Assembly: GCF_007993865.1 (NCBI RefSeq)
Contig: NZ_VIUH01000012.1
Span: forward strand, 77,736-141,735
Direction of reading: 5' to 3'
DNA from: Pseudomonas sp. SJZ079
GTDB lineage: Bacteria > Pseudomonadota > Gammaproteobacteria > Pseudomonadales > Pseudomonadaceae
DNA length: 64,000 nucleotides
A program made the position numbers and the translations under genes. The number at the start of each line of letters is the position of its first letter. Position 1 is the stretch's first letter. Below, piece by piece: positions 26,136 to 34,710 of this stretch. Under the pieces are notes generated by a model, which worked only from the letters and a program-made list of their open reading frames with translations, did no database searches and was not told where the DNA came from.

Positions 26136-26834
26136 TCAGGCAAGGCTCAGGCGCAAGCCGTGCAGTCTCTCGTCGATGATCGGTGTGAGCAGGGCGAAGC
26201 ATTCGCCTGGCCCTAGGCGTACCTTGGCAGCGCCGATCAGTTCGCGGTCGAGGCGGCCGAGCACCTCACGCACTGGGTTCTCGCATGAGCCAGTCGCCAG
26301 GCGTTGGCAGAGGTAGCGCATCTGAATCTGCAACTCCAGCGGACAGCGCTCATGATTGGCCGCGCGCACCGCCAAGCCGCGCAGTCGGGCCAGGTCTTCC
26401 AGGCCCCGGCACGCCTCACCGAGGCCCGCGGTGATCTGCGCATTGCGTTCGCCGAGACGCAACTCGAGCAGGTGCACGACCTCGAGCAACTGTTCGATCA
26501 GTCGGCAGTGGCCATTGAAGTCTCCGGCGGCCGCGCGCAACGTCGGCCAGCTACTGTCTATTTCCGGCAGGCGCAACTCGCTGGCCGGCCAGCGCCGCCA
26601 CAGGTCGTCCAGCAGCTGGGCGATGGTGGCGCGCTGACGGCGAGTCGGCTCATCGTTCTGGCTACCCAGGCCGCGGTGCTTCTGCAGGTTTTGCAGCAAC
26701 TCCAGGGCCAGTTGCAGGGCGTGGTTATCCCGGCGGTCGAGGCGCGCGTGACGGCGGCGTACGGCGCAATGATGCAACAGGCTGCCGCTCAGCAGCAGGG
26801 CGGCGGCGAGGCCAGTGGCAAGCCAGATTTCCAT
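26136..26834 (-). CDS. Membrane-anchored protein with NIT-like helical domain, coupled to a chemoreceptor gene
   Basis: A 232-residue paralogue of the product of 19842-20555, sharing LQKHRGLG, RGLAVRAAN, QIQMRYLCQRL-type and CFALLTP blocks in the same order. An N-terminal membrane segment (WLATGLAAALLLSGSLL) is followed by an all-helical cytoplasmic part whose start resembles NIT sensor domains. It begins three bases after the stop of the chemoreceptor-like gene, and GAGAGG in that gene's end is its ribosome-binding site, so the two are made together. The role as sensory partner is inference; no ligand is known. Confidence 0.72.
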   Translation of the reverse strand: MEIWLATGLAAALLLSGSLLHHCAVRRRHARLDRRDNHALQLALELLQNLQKHRGLGSQNDEPTRRQRATIAQLLDDLWRRWPASELRLPEIDSSWPTLRAAAGDFNGHCRLIEQLLEVVHLLELRLGERNAQITAGLGEACRGLEDLARLRGLAVRAANHERCPLELQIQMRYLCQRLATGSCENPVREVLGRLDRELIGAAKVRLGPGECFALLTPIIDERLHGLRLSLA

Positions 26835-26837
26835 GAG

Positions 26838-27923
26838 TCACCTCTCGTTGGCTGTGGTCAGTCGGGTCAGGTACAGGGTCAGGCTGTGCAGTTCGTGGGT
26901 CTGCTCGCGTTGCTCCGCGACGGTCTGTCCCATGCATTGCAGTTGTTCGTGCAGTGACTGGCTGGCTTGACCGTGTTCGTCCAGGGCCTGCTGCAGGCAG
27001 TGCATGTCGCCGAGGCTCTGCTGGCTCTGTTGCGCCAGTTGCTGCAGATCAGCCGCCAGCGCCTCGCTCTGGTGAGCGCCGTGCTCCAGCAGTTGCCGGT
27101 GCTCCTCGACCTCGTGGTGCAGGCTCTGCGCCGACTGGGCAATGTCGCCCACCACGCCGGTGATGCGTTGGGCGGCCTGATCGCTGGCCAGGGATAGCTG
27201 CCGTACTTCATCGGCAACCACCGCAAAGCCGCGGCCCTGTTCGCCGGCGCGGGCTGCTTCGATGGAGGCATTCAAGGCCAGTAGTTGGGTCTGCTTGGCC
27301 AGCCCCTGGATGCCCTGCAAGGCGGTTTCCACGGCCAGGGTGTGGCTCAGCAGTTGGTTCACCGCTTCGGCGGTACGGCCCAGGCTGCTGCGGATCCCCG
27401 CCATGGCGTTGCCCACTGATTGGGCATCCTGCTGGCCGGCCTCACTCTTCTGGTGCGCCAGTTGAAACGCACTCATCGCCTGCTGACCGAGGTGTTGGAT
27501 CTGTCCCAGGGTGAGGCCGATCTCCTCGCTGGCCTGGGCGATAGTGGCCACCTGTCGGCCTTGCGCGTCGCTGCGTTGCTCCGTAGTTGCGGCCATTTCG
27601 GCCAGCGCCTGGCCGGCGAACAGTACTTCGCTGCGCAGTCGCTCGGCGTTGCGCCGTTCCTGGCTGCTGCTGAGAATCAGGCTGTGCAGTTCCGGCTGAC
27701 TGTCGCCGCAGAGCTGTTGCAGGCCTCGCAGCAGGCGTTGTAACTGCTGGCGTTGGCGCTGCTGTTGCCACAGGTACAGCAGTGACCCGCTGAACAGCGT
27801 GAGCAGTGCCGGCCAGGTCTGGCCGCTCAAGGCCAGCGGGATGCCTATCAACCAGCAGCTGGATATCAGCCAGAAACGGGCATCCGGTCGTCCGCCAGTC
27901 GTTGCGGTCAAAGAGGATTCCAT
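26838..27923 (-). CDS. Methyl-accepting chemotaxis-type signalling protein without periplasmic sensor
   Basis: A 361-residue protein with two closely spaced N-terminal membrane segments (about 17-34 and 37-52) and essentially no loop between them. A cytoplasmic coiled coil with the chemoreceptor hairpin tip follows, centred on [19 protein letters not shown]. The usual N in QTNLLALNA is Q. There is no C-terminal CheR-binding pentapeptide. A receptor this short lacks its own ligand domain, so the coupled downstream protein may supply sensing. AGGAA precedes the ATG at 27923. Confidence 0.87.
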   Translation of the reverse strand: MESSLTATTGGRPDARFWLISSCWLIGIPLALSGQTWPALLTLFSGSLLYLWQQQRQRQQLQRLLRGLQQLCGDSQPELHSLILSSSQERRNAERLRSEVLFAGQALAEMAATTEQRSDAQGRQVATIAQASEEIGLTLGQIQHLGQQAMSAFQLAHQKSEAGQQDAQSVGNAMAGIRSSLGRTAEAVNQLLSHTLAVETALQGIQGLAKQTQLLALNASIEAARAGEQGRGFAVVADEVRQLSLASDQAAQRITGVVGDIAQSAQSLHHEVEEHRQLLEHGAHQSEALAADLQQLAQQSQQSLGDMHCLQQALDEHGQASQSLHEQLQCMGQTVAEQREQTHELHSLTLYLTRLTTANER

Positions 27924-28135
27924 CGGCTATTCCTTACGCAAGGGCGAACATTTGCCTGGGACGCTGCAAGATATTGGCCACCGCCATCGAAGTTCGCCTG
28001 TGCGTTTCACCCAGGGCGCGAAGTCACGGTTGAAAATACCCTCGCGCAGACCGGGCAGGCGTGCCCTTCGCCACTCAGGCGCTAGACTGAAACAATGAAA
28101 ACGGCATTTCCCCGTGCGCCAGGTGGAGGTGCGGC

Positions 28136-29110
28136 ATGGATATCCGTGACGGTTTTATCGGCAGCATCGGCAACACCCCGTTGATCCGCCTCGAGCGGCT
28201 CAGTCGTGAGACAGGTTGCGAGATTCTCGGCAAGGCCGAGTTCCTCAATCCAGGTGGCTCGGTGAAGGATCGCGCCGCCTTGTCCATCGTGCTCGACGCC
28301 GAGCGGCGTGGCGTACTGCGTCCCGGCGGCACCGTGGTCGAGGGCACGGCCGGCAATACCGGCATCGGCCTCGCGCATATCTGCGCCAGCCGCGGTTACC
28401 GCTGCATCATCGTGATTCCCGACAACCAATCGCTGGAGAAACTGGAGCTGCTGCGCGCACTCGGCGCCGAGGTGCGCCCGGTACCGCCGAAACCCTACCG
28501 GGACCCGGACAACTATCAGAAGATCGCCGGCCGCCTGGCTCGCGAACTGCCGGGTGCGATCTGGGCCAACCAGTTCGATAACCTGGCCAACCGCCAGGCC
28601 CACTACAGCAGCACCGGGCCGGAGATCTGGCACGACACCCAGGGGCAGGTGGACGCCTTCGTCTGTGCCACGGGCACCGGCGGCACCCTGGCCGGCGTCG
28701 CGCGCTACCTCAAGGAGCGTAACCCCAAGGTCCGTATCGTCCTCGCCGACCCCATGGGCAGTGCGCTCTATCACTGGGTGCTGAGCGGAGAGTTGCAGGC
28801 TGAGGGCAGCTCCATCACCGAAGGCATAGGTACCACGCGGATAACCGCCAATCTGGAGGGTACGCCGATCGACAGTGCGGTGCAGGTCGATGACCCGAGC
28901 TGCGTGAACATGGTCTATCGCCTGTTGCGCGAGGAGGGCTTGTTCCTCGGTGGCTCCTCCGGCATCAACCTGGTTGCCGCCGTGCGGGTGGCGCGCGAAC
29001 TGGGGCCCGGACATAGGGTAGTGACCCTGCTGTGTGACCGTGGCGGACTGTACATGCGCCGCTTGTTCAACCCGACGTGGCTGAGTGAGCATGGCCTGGC
29101 GCCCGCTTAG
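28136..29110 (+). CDS. PLP-dependent cysteine synthase-like enzyme
   Basis: A 324-residue fold-type II PLP enzyme of the cysteine synthase/cystathionine beta-synthase family, which replaces the O-acetyl group of O-acetylserine by sulfide or a related beta-replacement. The PLP lysine is in NPGGSVKDRAA, the substrate loop is EGTAGNTGIGLAH (CysK normally has TSGNTGI) and the phosphate-binding loop is TGTGGTLAG. It is longer than CysK/CysM (about 300) and the T-A-G variant in the substrate loop hints at another beta-substituted serine. It stands alone, divergent from the chemoreceptor gene, with GGAGG ahead of the ATG. Confidence 0.85.
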   Translation: MDIRDGFIGSIGNTPLIRLERLSRETGCEILGKAEFLNPGGSVKDRAALSIVLDAERRGVLRPGGTVVEGTAGNTGIGLAHICASRGYRCIIVIPDNQSLEKLELLRALGAEVRPVPPKPYRDPDNYQKIAGRLARELPGAIWANQFDNLANRQAHYSSTGPEIWHDTQGQVDAFVCATGTGGTLAGVARYLKERNPKVRIVLADPMGSALYHWVLSGELQAEGSSITEGIGTTRITANLEGTPIDSAVQVDDPSCVNMVYRLLREEGLFLGGSSGINLVAAVRVARELGPGHRVVTLLCDRGGLYMRRLFNPTWLSEHGLAPA

Positions 29111-29673
29111 TGCTGCCACTGTTTATCCCAATCAGCGCCGGCAATAAGCGTGGCCGCAGCTGGGATTGCCCAGGCTATCGCGCAGAGGCGCGTCGGTACG
29201 CCGCAGCGTTGCTGCGAGTTCATGCTTCAGTTGCCTTGGTCGCTCGGGATGAGCGCAGGCAGGGCCAGAGGCATTGGCCGCTGCGCGAACTTCTGTTCGT
29301 TGTCAGCGGGGCTCTGTTTGCGGCGAGTACTGAGGGCATTCAGAGGGGGGTGACAACTGCACAAATATCCGTACTCGAATGCTCCCTGCGTTTTTACCCA
29401 GCCTGGATCGGCAGCAAGCCTGTTAATATTGGCATGCGGCAACCGAAAGCAGTTCAGCCCTAAAGTCAGGCGGCTCTTTCATAAGCTTGTCGAATCTACT
29501 AAGTTGTCATGAAATTTTGCTATATAAGCGCCCGAGTCCAACACCCAAGTGCAGCGCTCACCCCCTCACGAACTCTTGCATCTTGACGCAACGTATCGCT
29601 TTGCCGCGGTCCCTGTTGTCACATGTGGTTTTTTGTCGTTACAGCCCTGTGCCCCAATGTCCAGAGAGGCGAA
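29111..29673. other. Intergenic region upstream of ugd
   Basis: This 563-base stretch is more AT-rich near its end. TATATAA at 29521-29527 is the best -10-like element, with TTGTCA only 11 bases upstream, too close for a standard promoter. The open frame at 29110-29463 has no family features, no ribosome-binding site and no coding character, and was not called. Confidence 0.45.
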
Positions 29674-31017
29674 ATGAAGGTCACTGTTTTTGGAAGCGGT
29701 TATGTCGGCCTGACTCAGGCAGCCTGCCTCGCAGAAGTAGGGCACAGCGTCTGCTGTATGGACGTCGATGCCGCGCGCATCGCACTGCTCAATGAGGGCC
29801 GCTCGCCCATCTATGAACCGGGCCTGGCGGACTTGTTGAGCAAGAATCTGGCCGCCCAGCGCCTCAGTTTTACCGTCGATACGGCGCAAGCGATCGCCTT
29901 CGCGGAGCTGATCTTCATCGCCGTCGGCACGCCCTCGCAGGCCGATGGCCAGGCGAATCTGGACAACCTGTTCGCGGTAGTCGATTCGATCGCAAGCCTG
30001 GCGACCGCGCCCAAGATCATCGTCAACAAATCCACGGCCCCGGTCGGCACGGTCGACAGCATCAAGGCTCGCCTGGTCGAACAGCTGGGCTCCGCCGAGC
30101 GCGCCGCGGCCTTTCAGGTGATGTCCAACCCCGAGTTTCTCAAGGAGGGCTCGGCGGTCGACGACTGCATGCGTCCCGAACGGATCATCATCGGCGCCGA
30201 GGATACCCAGGCGGTCGAGGTACTGCGCGACCTCTACAAACCCTTCAGCCGCCACCATGACAAGTTCATCACCATGGACGCCCGCAGTGCCGAGCTGACC
30301 AAATACGCGGCCAACTGCATGCTGGCCACCAAGATTTCCTTTATCAACGAGATGGCCAACCTGGCCGATTGCCTGGGTGCCGATATCGAAATGGTCCGCC
30401 GTGGCATTGGCTCCGACTCGCGCATCGGCTACGACTTCATCTATCCGGGCTGCGGTTACGGCGGCTCCTGTTTCCCCAAGGACATCCGTGCGCTGAAACA
30501 GACGGCCCTGGACGTCGGCTACCCCTCACGCCTGCTCCAGGCGGTGGAGGCTATCAACGACAGCCAGAAGCACCGCTTGTTCGAAAAGATCAGCCGACAC
30601 TTCAATGGCGATCTGGCCAGCAAGACCTTTGCCCTCTGGGGGTTGGCCTTCAAGCCCAACACCGACGACATGCGCGAGGCCTCCAGCCAGGTGTTGCTGC
30701 AACGCCTCTGGCAGGCTGGCGCCCGCGTCCGCGCCTACGATCCGAAAGCCATGCATGAAGCCGCGCAGATCTTCGGTGAGCGCAGCGACCTGTTCCTGGC
30801 CAGCAGCAAGGAAGACGCCCTGCAAGGGGCCGATGCCCTGGTGGTGGTAACCGAATGGTCGGACTTCCGGGTGCTCGACCTCGACCTGGTCAAGGCGCGC
30901 CTGCCCAATCCGGTGGTGTTCGACGGCCGCAACCTGTTCGACCCGCAGCAGCTGGAGGCGGCGGGTATCGCCTATTTCGCGATCGGCCGCGGACGCCGGC
31001 ATGAGGGTGCGGCATGA
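29674..31017 (+). CDS. ugd: UDP-glucose 6-dehydrogenase
   Basis: Oxidises UDP-glucose to UDP-glucuronate with two NAD. The product is 447 residues from the ATG at 29674. The N-terminal NAD motif is VFGSGYVGL, the catalytic cysteine is Cys266 in GYGGSCFPKD, and the C-terminal UDP-binding domain follows (WGLAFKPNTDDMREA). An upstream in-frame start at 29623 lacks a ribosome-binding site, while AGAGGCGA precedes 29674. The stop overlaps the epimerase start by four bases. Context points to supplying UDP-GlcA for conversion to UDP-GalA, and not only for aminoarabinose. Confidence 0.95.
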   Translation: MKVTVFGSGYVGLTQAACLAEVGHSVCCMDVDAARIALLNEGRSPIYEPGLADLLSKNLAAQRLSFTVDTAQAIAFAELIFIAVGTPSQADGQANLDNLFAVVDSIASLATAPKIIVNKSTAPVGTVDSIKARLVEQLGSAERAAAFQVMSNPEFLKEGSAVDDCMRPERIIIGAEDTQAVEVLRDLYKPFSRHHDKFITMDARSAELTKYAANCMLATKISFINEMANLADCLGADIEMVRRGIGSDSRIGYDFIYPGCGYGGSCFPKDIRALKQTALDVGYPSRLLQAVEAINDSQKHRLFEKISRHFNGDLASKTFALWGLAFKPNTDDMREASSQVLLQRLWQAGARVRAYDPKAMHEAAQIFGERSDLFLASSKEDALQGADALVVVTEWSDFRVLDLDLVKARLPNPVVFDGRNLFDPQQLEAAGIAYFAIGRGRRHEGAA

Positions 31018-32015
31018 AGGTGCTGATTACCGGCGTGGCGGGTTTCATCGGCTCGCACACCGCCCTGCGTTTGTGTGCCGAGGGGCATGAGGTGGTCGGC
31101 ATCGACAACCTCAACGACTACTACAGTGTCGACCTCAAAATGGCACGCCTCGAGCGGTTGGCCGGCCACGGCAACTTCCGCTTCCTGCGCCTGGACATCA
31201 CCGACAAGCAAGCCCTGCTCGAGTTGTTCGCCCAGCAGCGTTTCACCCAGGTCATCCACCTGGCCGCACAAGCCGGGGTGCGCTACTCGCTGGATAACCC
31301 GGATGCCTATGCCCAGGCCAACCTGATCGGCTTCCTCAATCTGCTCGAAGCCTGCCGCCAGTCTCCGCCCGATCACCTGGTGTATGCCTCGAGCAGCTCG
31401 GTGTACGGCATGAACGACAAGATGCCGTTCTCCACCACCGATGCGGTCGACCGACCGGCCTCGTTGTATGCCGCGAGCAAGCGTGCCAACGAGCTGATGG
31501 CCTACACCTACGCGCACCTGTACCGCATTCCGGCCACCGGGCTGCGCTTCTTCACGGTCTACGGGCCGTGGGGACGCCCGGACATGGCGTTGTTCAAGTT
31601 CACCCAGAGTATCCTCAACGGGCAGCCGATCGAGGTGTATAACAATGGGCAGTTGTCGCGGGACTTCACCTACATCGACGACATCGTCGAGGGTATCGTA
31701 CGCCTGCTCGCGCGCCCGCCCGTCAGCCAGGCGGCCAGTGCTGCCGGCGGTTTGGCTGCAGTAGAAGCGCCGTGCCGCGTCCTCAATATCGGTCGCGGCG
31801 AGCCGGTCAAGTTGCTGGACTTCATCGAGTGCATCGAGTCCAGCCTGGGGCTGCAGGCGCAGAAGCGCTATCTGCCGATGCAGCCCGGCGATATCGAGAA
31901 GACCTGGGCGGATGTATCGGAGCTGGCGCAACTGATCGATTTCCGCCCCGCCACCTCGCTGGCCACGGGGGTCGAGCGCTTCGTCAGTTGGTACCGGGCC
32001 TTTTATCGGGCTTAG
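31014..32015 (+). CDS. UDP-glucuronate 4-epimerase-type NAD epimerase
   Basis: A 333-residue short-chain dehydrogenase/epimerase predicted to interconvert UDP-GlcA and UDP-GalA. The NAD motif GVAGFIG is at residues 7-13, and the catalytic Tyr152 and Lys156 lie in SLYAASKRANE. The stretches DNLNDYYSVDLK and TVYGPWGRPDMA are typical of the UDP-GlcA 4-epimerase (CapI/GAE) branch. Its start overlaps ugd by ATGA, so its substrate is made by the preceding gene. Other UDP-sugar 4-epimerases cannot be fully excluded. Confidence 0.88.
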   Translation: MKVLITGVAGFIGSHTALRLCAEGHEVVGIDNLNDYYSVDLKMARLERLAGHGNFRFLRLDITDKQALLELFAQQRFTQVIHLAAQAGVRYSLDNPDAYAQANLIGFLNLLEACRQSPPDHLVYASSSSVYGMNDKMPFSTTDAVDRPASLYAASKRANELMAYTYAHLYRIPATGLRFFTVYGPWGRPDMALFKFTQSILNGQPIEVYNNGQLSRDFTYIDDIVEGIVRLLARPPVSQAASAAGGLAAVEAPCRVLNIGRGEPVKLLDFIECIESSLGLQAQKRYLPMQPGDIEKTWADVSELAQLIDFRPATSLATGVERFVSWYRAFYRA

Positions 32016-32055
32016 TAAAATTTGCTCTTACAACAATATTAAAACTGGAATACCC

Positions 32056-32799
32056 ATGCCCGACACGGTTTATGTATCCGTACTGATTCCCGCGAAAAAC
32101 GAAGCCGGCAACCTCCCCTCGCTACTGCAGGAAGTGCGTACGGCACTCGCCGACGAAGCCTATGAAGTCATAGTCGTGGATGACGGCAGCACCGACACCA
32201 GCAAGGCCGAGCTGATTGCGCTGAAACAGGCTGGCTTCAAGGAGCTGCGCATCCTCAGTCATGAACGCTCGCTGGGCCAGAGCACCTCGATCTATCACGC
32301 GGCCATCCAGGCCAAAGGCGTCTGGCTGGCGACGCTGGATGGCGACGGACAGAACGACCCGGCGGATTTGCCAGGGATGTTGGCGCTGGTGCGGGGCAGC
32401 GAGGGCCGCGCCGATGGCATCAAGCTGGTGGCCGGCCATCGGGTCAATCGCCGCGACACCGCCAGCAAACGCTGGGCCTCGCGCTTTGCCAATGGCCTGC
32501 GCAGCCGCATGCTCAAGGATGCAACGCCAGACACCGGCTGCGGCATCAAGGTAATCGAGCGCGCGGCCTTCCTGCGTCTGCCCTATTTCGATCACATGCA
32601 CCGCTACATTCCGGCGCTGATCCGCCGCCATAACGGGCGCATGGTCGTCCACCCGGTCAATCACCGCTCGCGCAGTGCCGGGGTGTCCAAGTACGGCAAC
32701 CTCGACCGCGCCCTGGTCGGCATCCTCGACCTGCTGGGCGTCTGGTGGCTGATCAGGCGCACCCGCCTGGATGCAATACCTCAGGAAGTGGAGGGCTGA
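32056..32799 (+). CDS. GT2 glycosyltransferase, polyprenyl-phosphate sugar synthase type (RgtE/DPM1-like)
   Basis: A 247-residue GT-A transferase expected to move a sugar from a nucleotide donor to a polyprenyl phosphate on the cytoplasmic face. Acidic motifs are VVDDGSTD (Asp42/43) and the DxD-like LDGDGQNDP (Asp95/97). It has no C-terminal membrane domain, unlike ArnC, and so resembles dolichol-phosphate mannose synthase DPM1 and rhizobial RgtE. Following ugd and the epimerase, the likely donor is UDP-GalA, giving polyprenyl-phosphate-GalA. The donor is inferred from context only. Confidence 0.85.
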   Translation: MPDTVYVSVLIPAKNEAGNLPSLLQEVRTALADEAYEVIVVDDGSTDTSKAELIALKQAGFKELRILSHERSLGQSTSIYHAAIQAKGVWLATLDGDGQNDPADLPGMLALVRGSEGRADGIKLVAGHRVNRRDTASKRWASRFANGLRSRMLKDATPDTGCGIKVIERAAFLRLPYFDHMHRYIPALIRRHNGRMVVHPVNHRSRSAGVSKYGNLDRALVGILDLLGVWWLIRRTRLDAIPQEVEG

Positions 32800-32800
32800 G

Positions 32801-33079
32801 ATGGGCAAGGAAACCCTCTGGCTGGTGGTCGGTTTCGCCGGCCAGCTGGCCTTCACCGGCCGCTTCGCCCTGCAGTGGCTGTACAGCGAATACAAGAAGC
32901 GCAGCCTGATTCCGGTGGGCTTCTGGTACCTCAGCATCATCGGCAGCGCGCTCCTGCTGTCTTACGCGATCTATCGCGAAGATCCGGTGTTCATCCTCGG
33001 TCAATCCTTTGGTTTCGTCGTCTATCTGCGCAACCTGCAATTGATTGCCCGCAGCAAGCCCACAGAAAAAAAGGACTGA
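32801..33079 (+). CDS. Small membrane protein with LAB_N domain
   Basis: A 92-residue protein of the 'lipid A biosynthesis N-terminal' (LAB_N) family with membrane segments near 6-22, 38-56 and 62-80. Conserved stretches include FAGQLAFTGRFALQWLYSE and IPVGFWYLS. It starts at the ATG at 32801, one base after the GT2 stop, so the two are coupled. Such small proteins probably act as membrane partners of the soluble GT2 transferase or as carriers of the lipid-linked sugar. The product ends in a lysine-rich tail. Confidence 0.85.
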   Translation: MGKETLWLVVGFAGQLAFTGRFALQWLYSEYKKRSLIPVGFWYLSIIGSALLLSYAIYREDPVFILGQSFGFVVYLRNLQLIARSKPTEKKD

Positions 33080-33083
33080 CGCC

Positions 33084-34607
33084 ATGCGGATCAACCTCAG
33101 CCAGCGGATGGAGCTGTTTGCGCTGATGGGCCTGGCGTTGCTGCTGATCGGCGCCGGCCTGGGCCTGCGCCAACCGCTCAACGTCGACGAGGAGCGTTTC
33201 CTCGGCGTAGCCCTGGAAATGCTGCAGAACGGTTCCTGGTTCATTCCCCATCGTGCCGGCGAAATCTACCCGGACAAACCGCCGCTGTTCATGTGGGCGG
33301 TGGCGCTGTTCATCAAGTTGACCAATGCCCCGAAGATCGCGCTGTTTCTCCCCGCCCTGCTGGCCGGGGTGGTCTCGACTGCCTGCCTCTACGACCTCGG
33401 TCGGCGCTTGTGGAACCGCCGGATTGGGGTCATCGCTGCGCTGCTGTTCCTCGGCACCTACCAGACCTACAGCATCCTGCGCACCGGTCAGATCGACGGG
33501 TTTCTTTGCTTGTGGAGCGCGCTCGGTATCTATGGCATGGCCCGCCACCTGCTGCTCGGTCCGAGTTGGCGTTGGTTCTATCTGGCGTGCGCGGCGATGG
33601 GCTTTGGCATCATCAGCAAGGGCGTGGGCTTCCTGCCAATCCTCATGCTGTTGCCCTATGCCTACGCGGTGCGCAAGGGCTGGTCGGGCGTGGTGGCCAT
33701 GCCGGGGCAGGGGCGCGCCTGGGCGCTGGGCTTAGTGGTTGCGCTGGCCGCTGTCGCCGTGTGGCTGGTGCCTGTGCTGGTCAGCGTCATGCTGCGAGGC
33801 GATCCGGCCAGCCTGGCCTATGTGCAGGAAATCCTGTTGAAGCAGACGGCCCAGCGCTACGCGAGTGCCTGGGCCCACCACGAGCCGTTCTGGTACTTCC
33901 TGGTCAAGGTGATCCCCAAGTACTGGCTGCCGATGTTCCTGGCCCTGCCTTGGCTGGTGCCGGCCTGGCGTCGGCAGTTGCTCAAACATGACGGCCGCGT
34001 TCTGGTGTTGCTCGGTTGGGTCGTGCTGGTGGTGCTGTTCTTCAGTCTCAGCAGCGGCAAGCGCAAGCTCTATATTTACCCCGCACTCCCGGCTCTTGTG
34101 CTGGTGGTGGCGCCGCTGGTGCCCTGGCTGCTGCGGCGCTGGTTCGCCAAGCGAGCACTGGGTCGAAAAGTGTTCATCGGTCTGACCGTGCTCTGGTTCT
34201 GCGCCTGGTTTGCCCGCGGCTTCATTCAGCCGCTCAAGGAAGGGACCAATCCCCACGAGACGGTAATGCGCGAGGCCGCCGAACTGAGCAACGGGGCGGA
34301 CCTGCTATTGGTCGGCTGGCGTGAAGGGAACTGGCTGTTCGCCCAGCAACCCATCGTGCACTTTGGCTTCGCCACGGGCGCCACGGTGGACTCCGCCGCC
34401 ACTTGGTTGCGCAAGCATCCCCAGGCTTTCGTGCTCCTGCCGGGAGCGGACCTTGCACGCTGCTTCTTACCCGACAAGGCCCGTGAGCTTGGAACTACAT
34501 CGCGGGCGGAGTGGTTTCTGGTCGGATCAGACGCCGACAACGGTGACTGTTCCGGCGAGCCTCCCGCCACTGAATATCGATTCGAGTGGCAGCGCAGGGC
34601 GCTCTGA
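33084..34607 (+). CDS. ArnT-like GT-C glycosyltransferase
   Basis: A 507-residue polytopic enzyme of the ArnT/PMT_2 superfamily that transfers a sugar from a polyprenyl phosphate to lipid A, core or another periplasm-facing acceptor. The first periplasmic loop holds the acidic catalytic motif NVDEERFLG and the PDKPPLFMW motif; about ten to twelve hydrophobic segments follow and end near residue 385. A soluble tail of about 120 residues comes after them. The start ATG at 33084 lies 4 bases after the LAB_N stop. The cluster makes polyprenyl-GalA the expected donor, so this would be an RgtA-D-like galacturonosyltransferase rather than an aminoarabinose transferase. Confidence 0.85.
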   Translation: MRINLSQRMELFALMGLALLLIGAGLGLRQPLNVDEERFLGVALEMLQNGSWFIPHRAGEIYPDKPPLFMWAVALFIKLTNAPKIALFLPALLAGVVSTACLYDLGRRLWNRRIGVIAALLFLGTYQTYSILRTGQIDGFLCLWSALGIYGMARHLLLGPSWRWFYLACAAMGFGIISKGVGFLPILMLLPYAYAVRKGWSGVVAMPGQGRAWALGLVVALAAVAVWLVPVLVSVMLRGDPASLAYVQEILLKQTAQRYASAWAHHEPFWYFLVKVIPKYWLPMFLALPWLVPAWRRQLLKHDGRVLVLLGWVVLVVLFFSLSSGKRKLYIYPALPALVLVVAPLVPWLLRRWFAKRALGRKVFIGLTVLWFCAWFARGFIQPLKEGTNPHETVMREAAELSNGADLLLVGWREGNWLFAQQPIVHFGFATGATVDSAATWLRKHPQAFVLLPGADLARCFLPDKARELGTTSRAEWFLVGSDADNGDCSGEPPATEYRFEWQRRAL

Positions 34608-34658
34608 TTACCAGGCCGAGCCAGCCAGGATTTCGTTCGCCAATACCCCATTACAGTC

Positions 34659-34684
34659 GCCGCCCAGATAACTGGGCAGGCGGC
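34659..34684. other. Hairpin between the ArnT-like and SdiA-regulated genes
   Basis: GCCGCCCAG and CTGGGCAGGCGGC pair around an ATAA loop (one bulged base). No T-run follows. It may attenuate transcription leaving the sugar-transfer operon. Confidence 0.4.
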
Positions 34685-34710
34685 TGTGCAACGCCTAAGG
34701 ATCGATCTGG

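Noticed and set aside
29110..29463. A 117-codon frame after the cysteine-synthase-like gene
   Set aside because: It begins on the stop codon of the previous gene, lacks a ribosome-binding site and has no coding character.
29503..29520. A possible sigma54 promoter (TGTCATG ... TTTGC) upstream of ugd
   Set aside because: The first G doublet is broken and the spacing is one base too long for a -24/-12 promoter.
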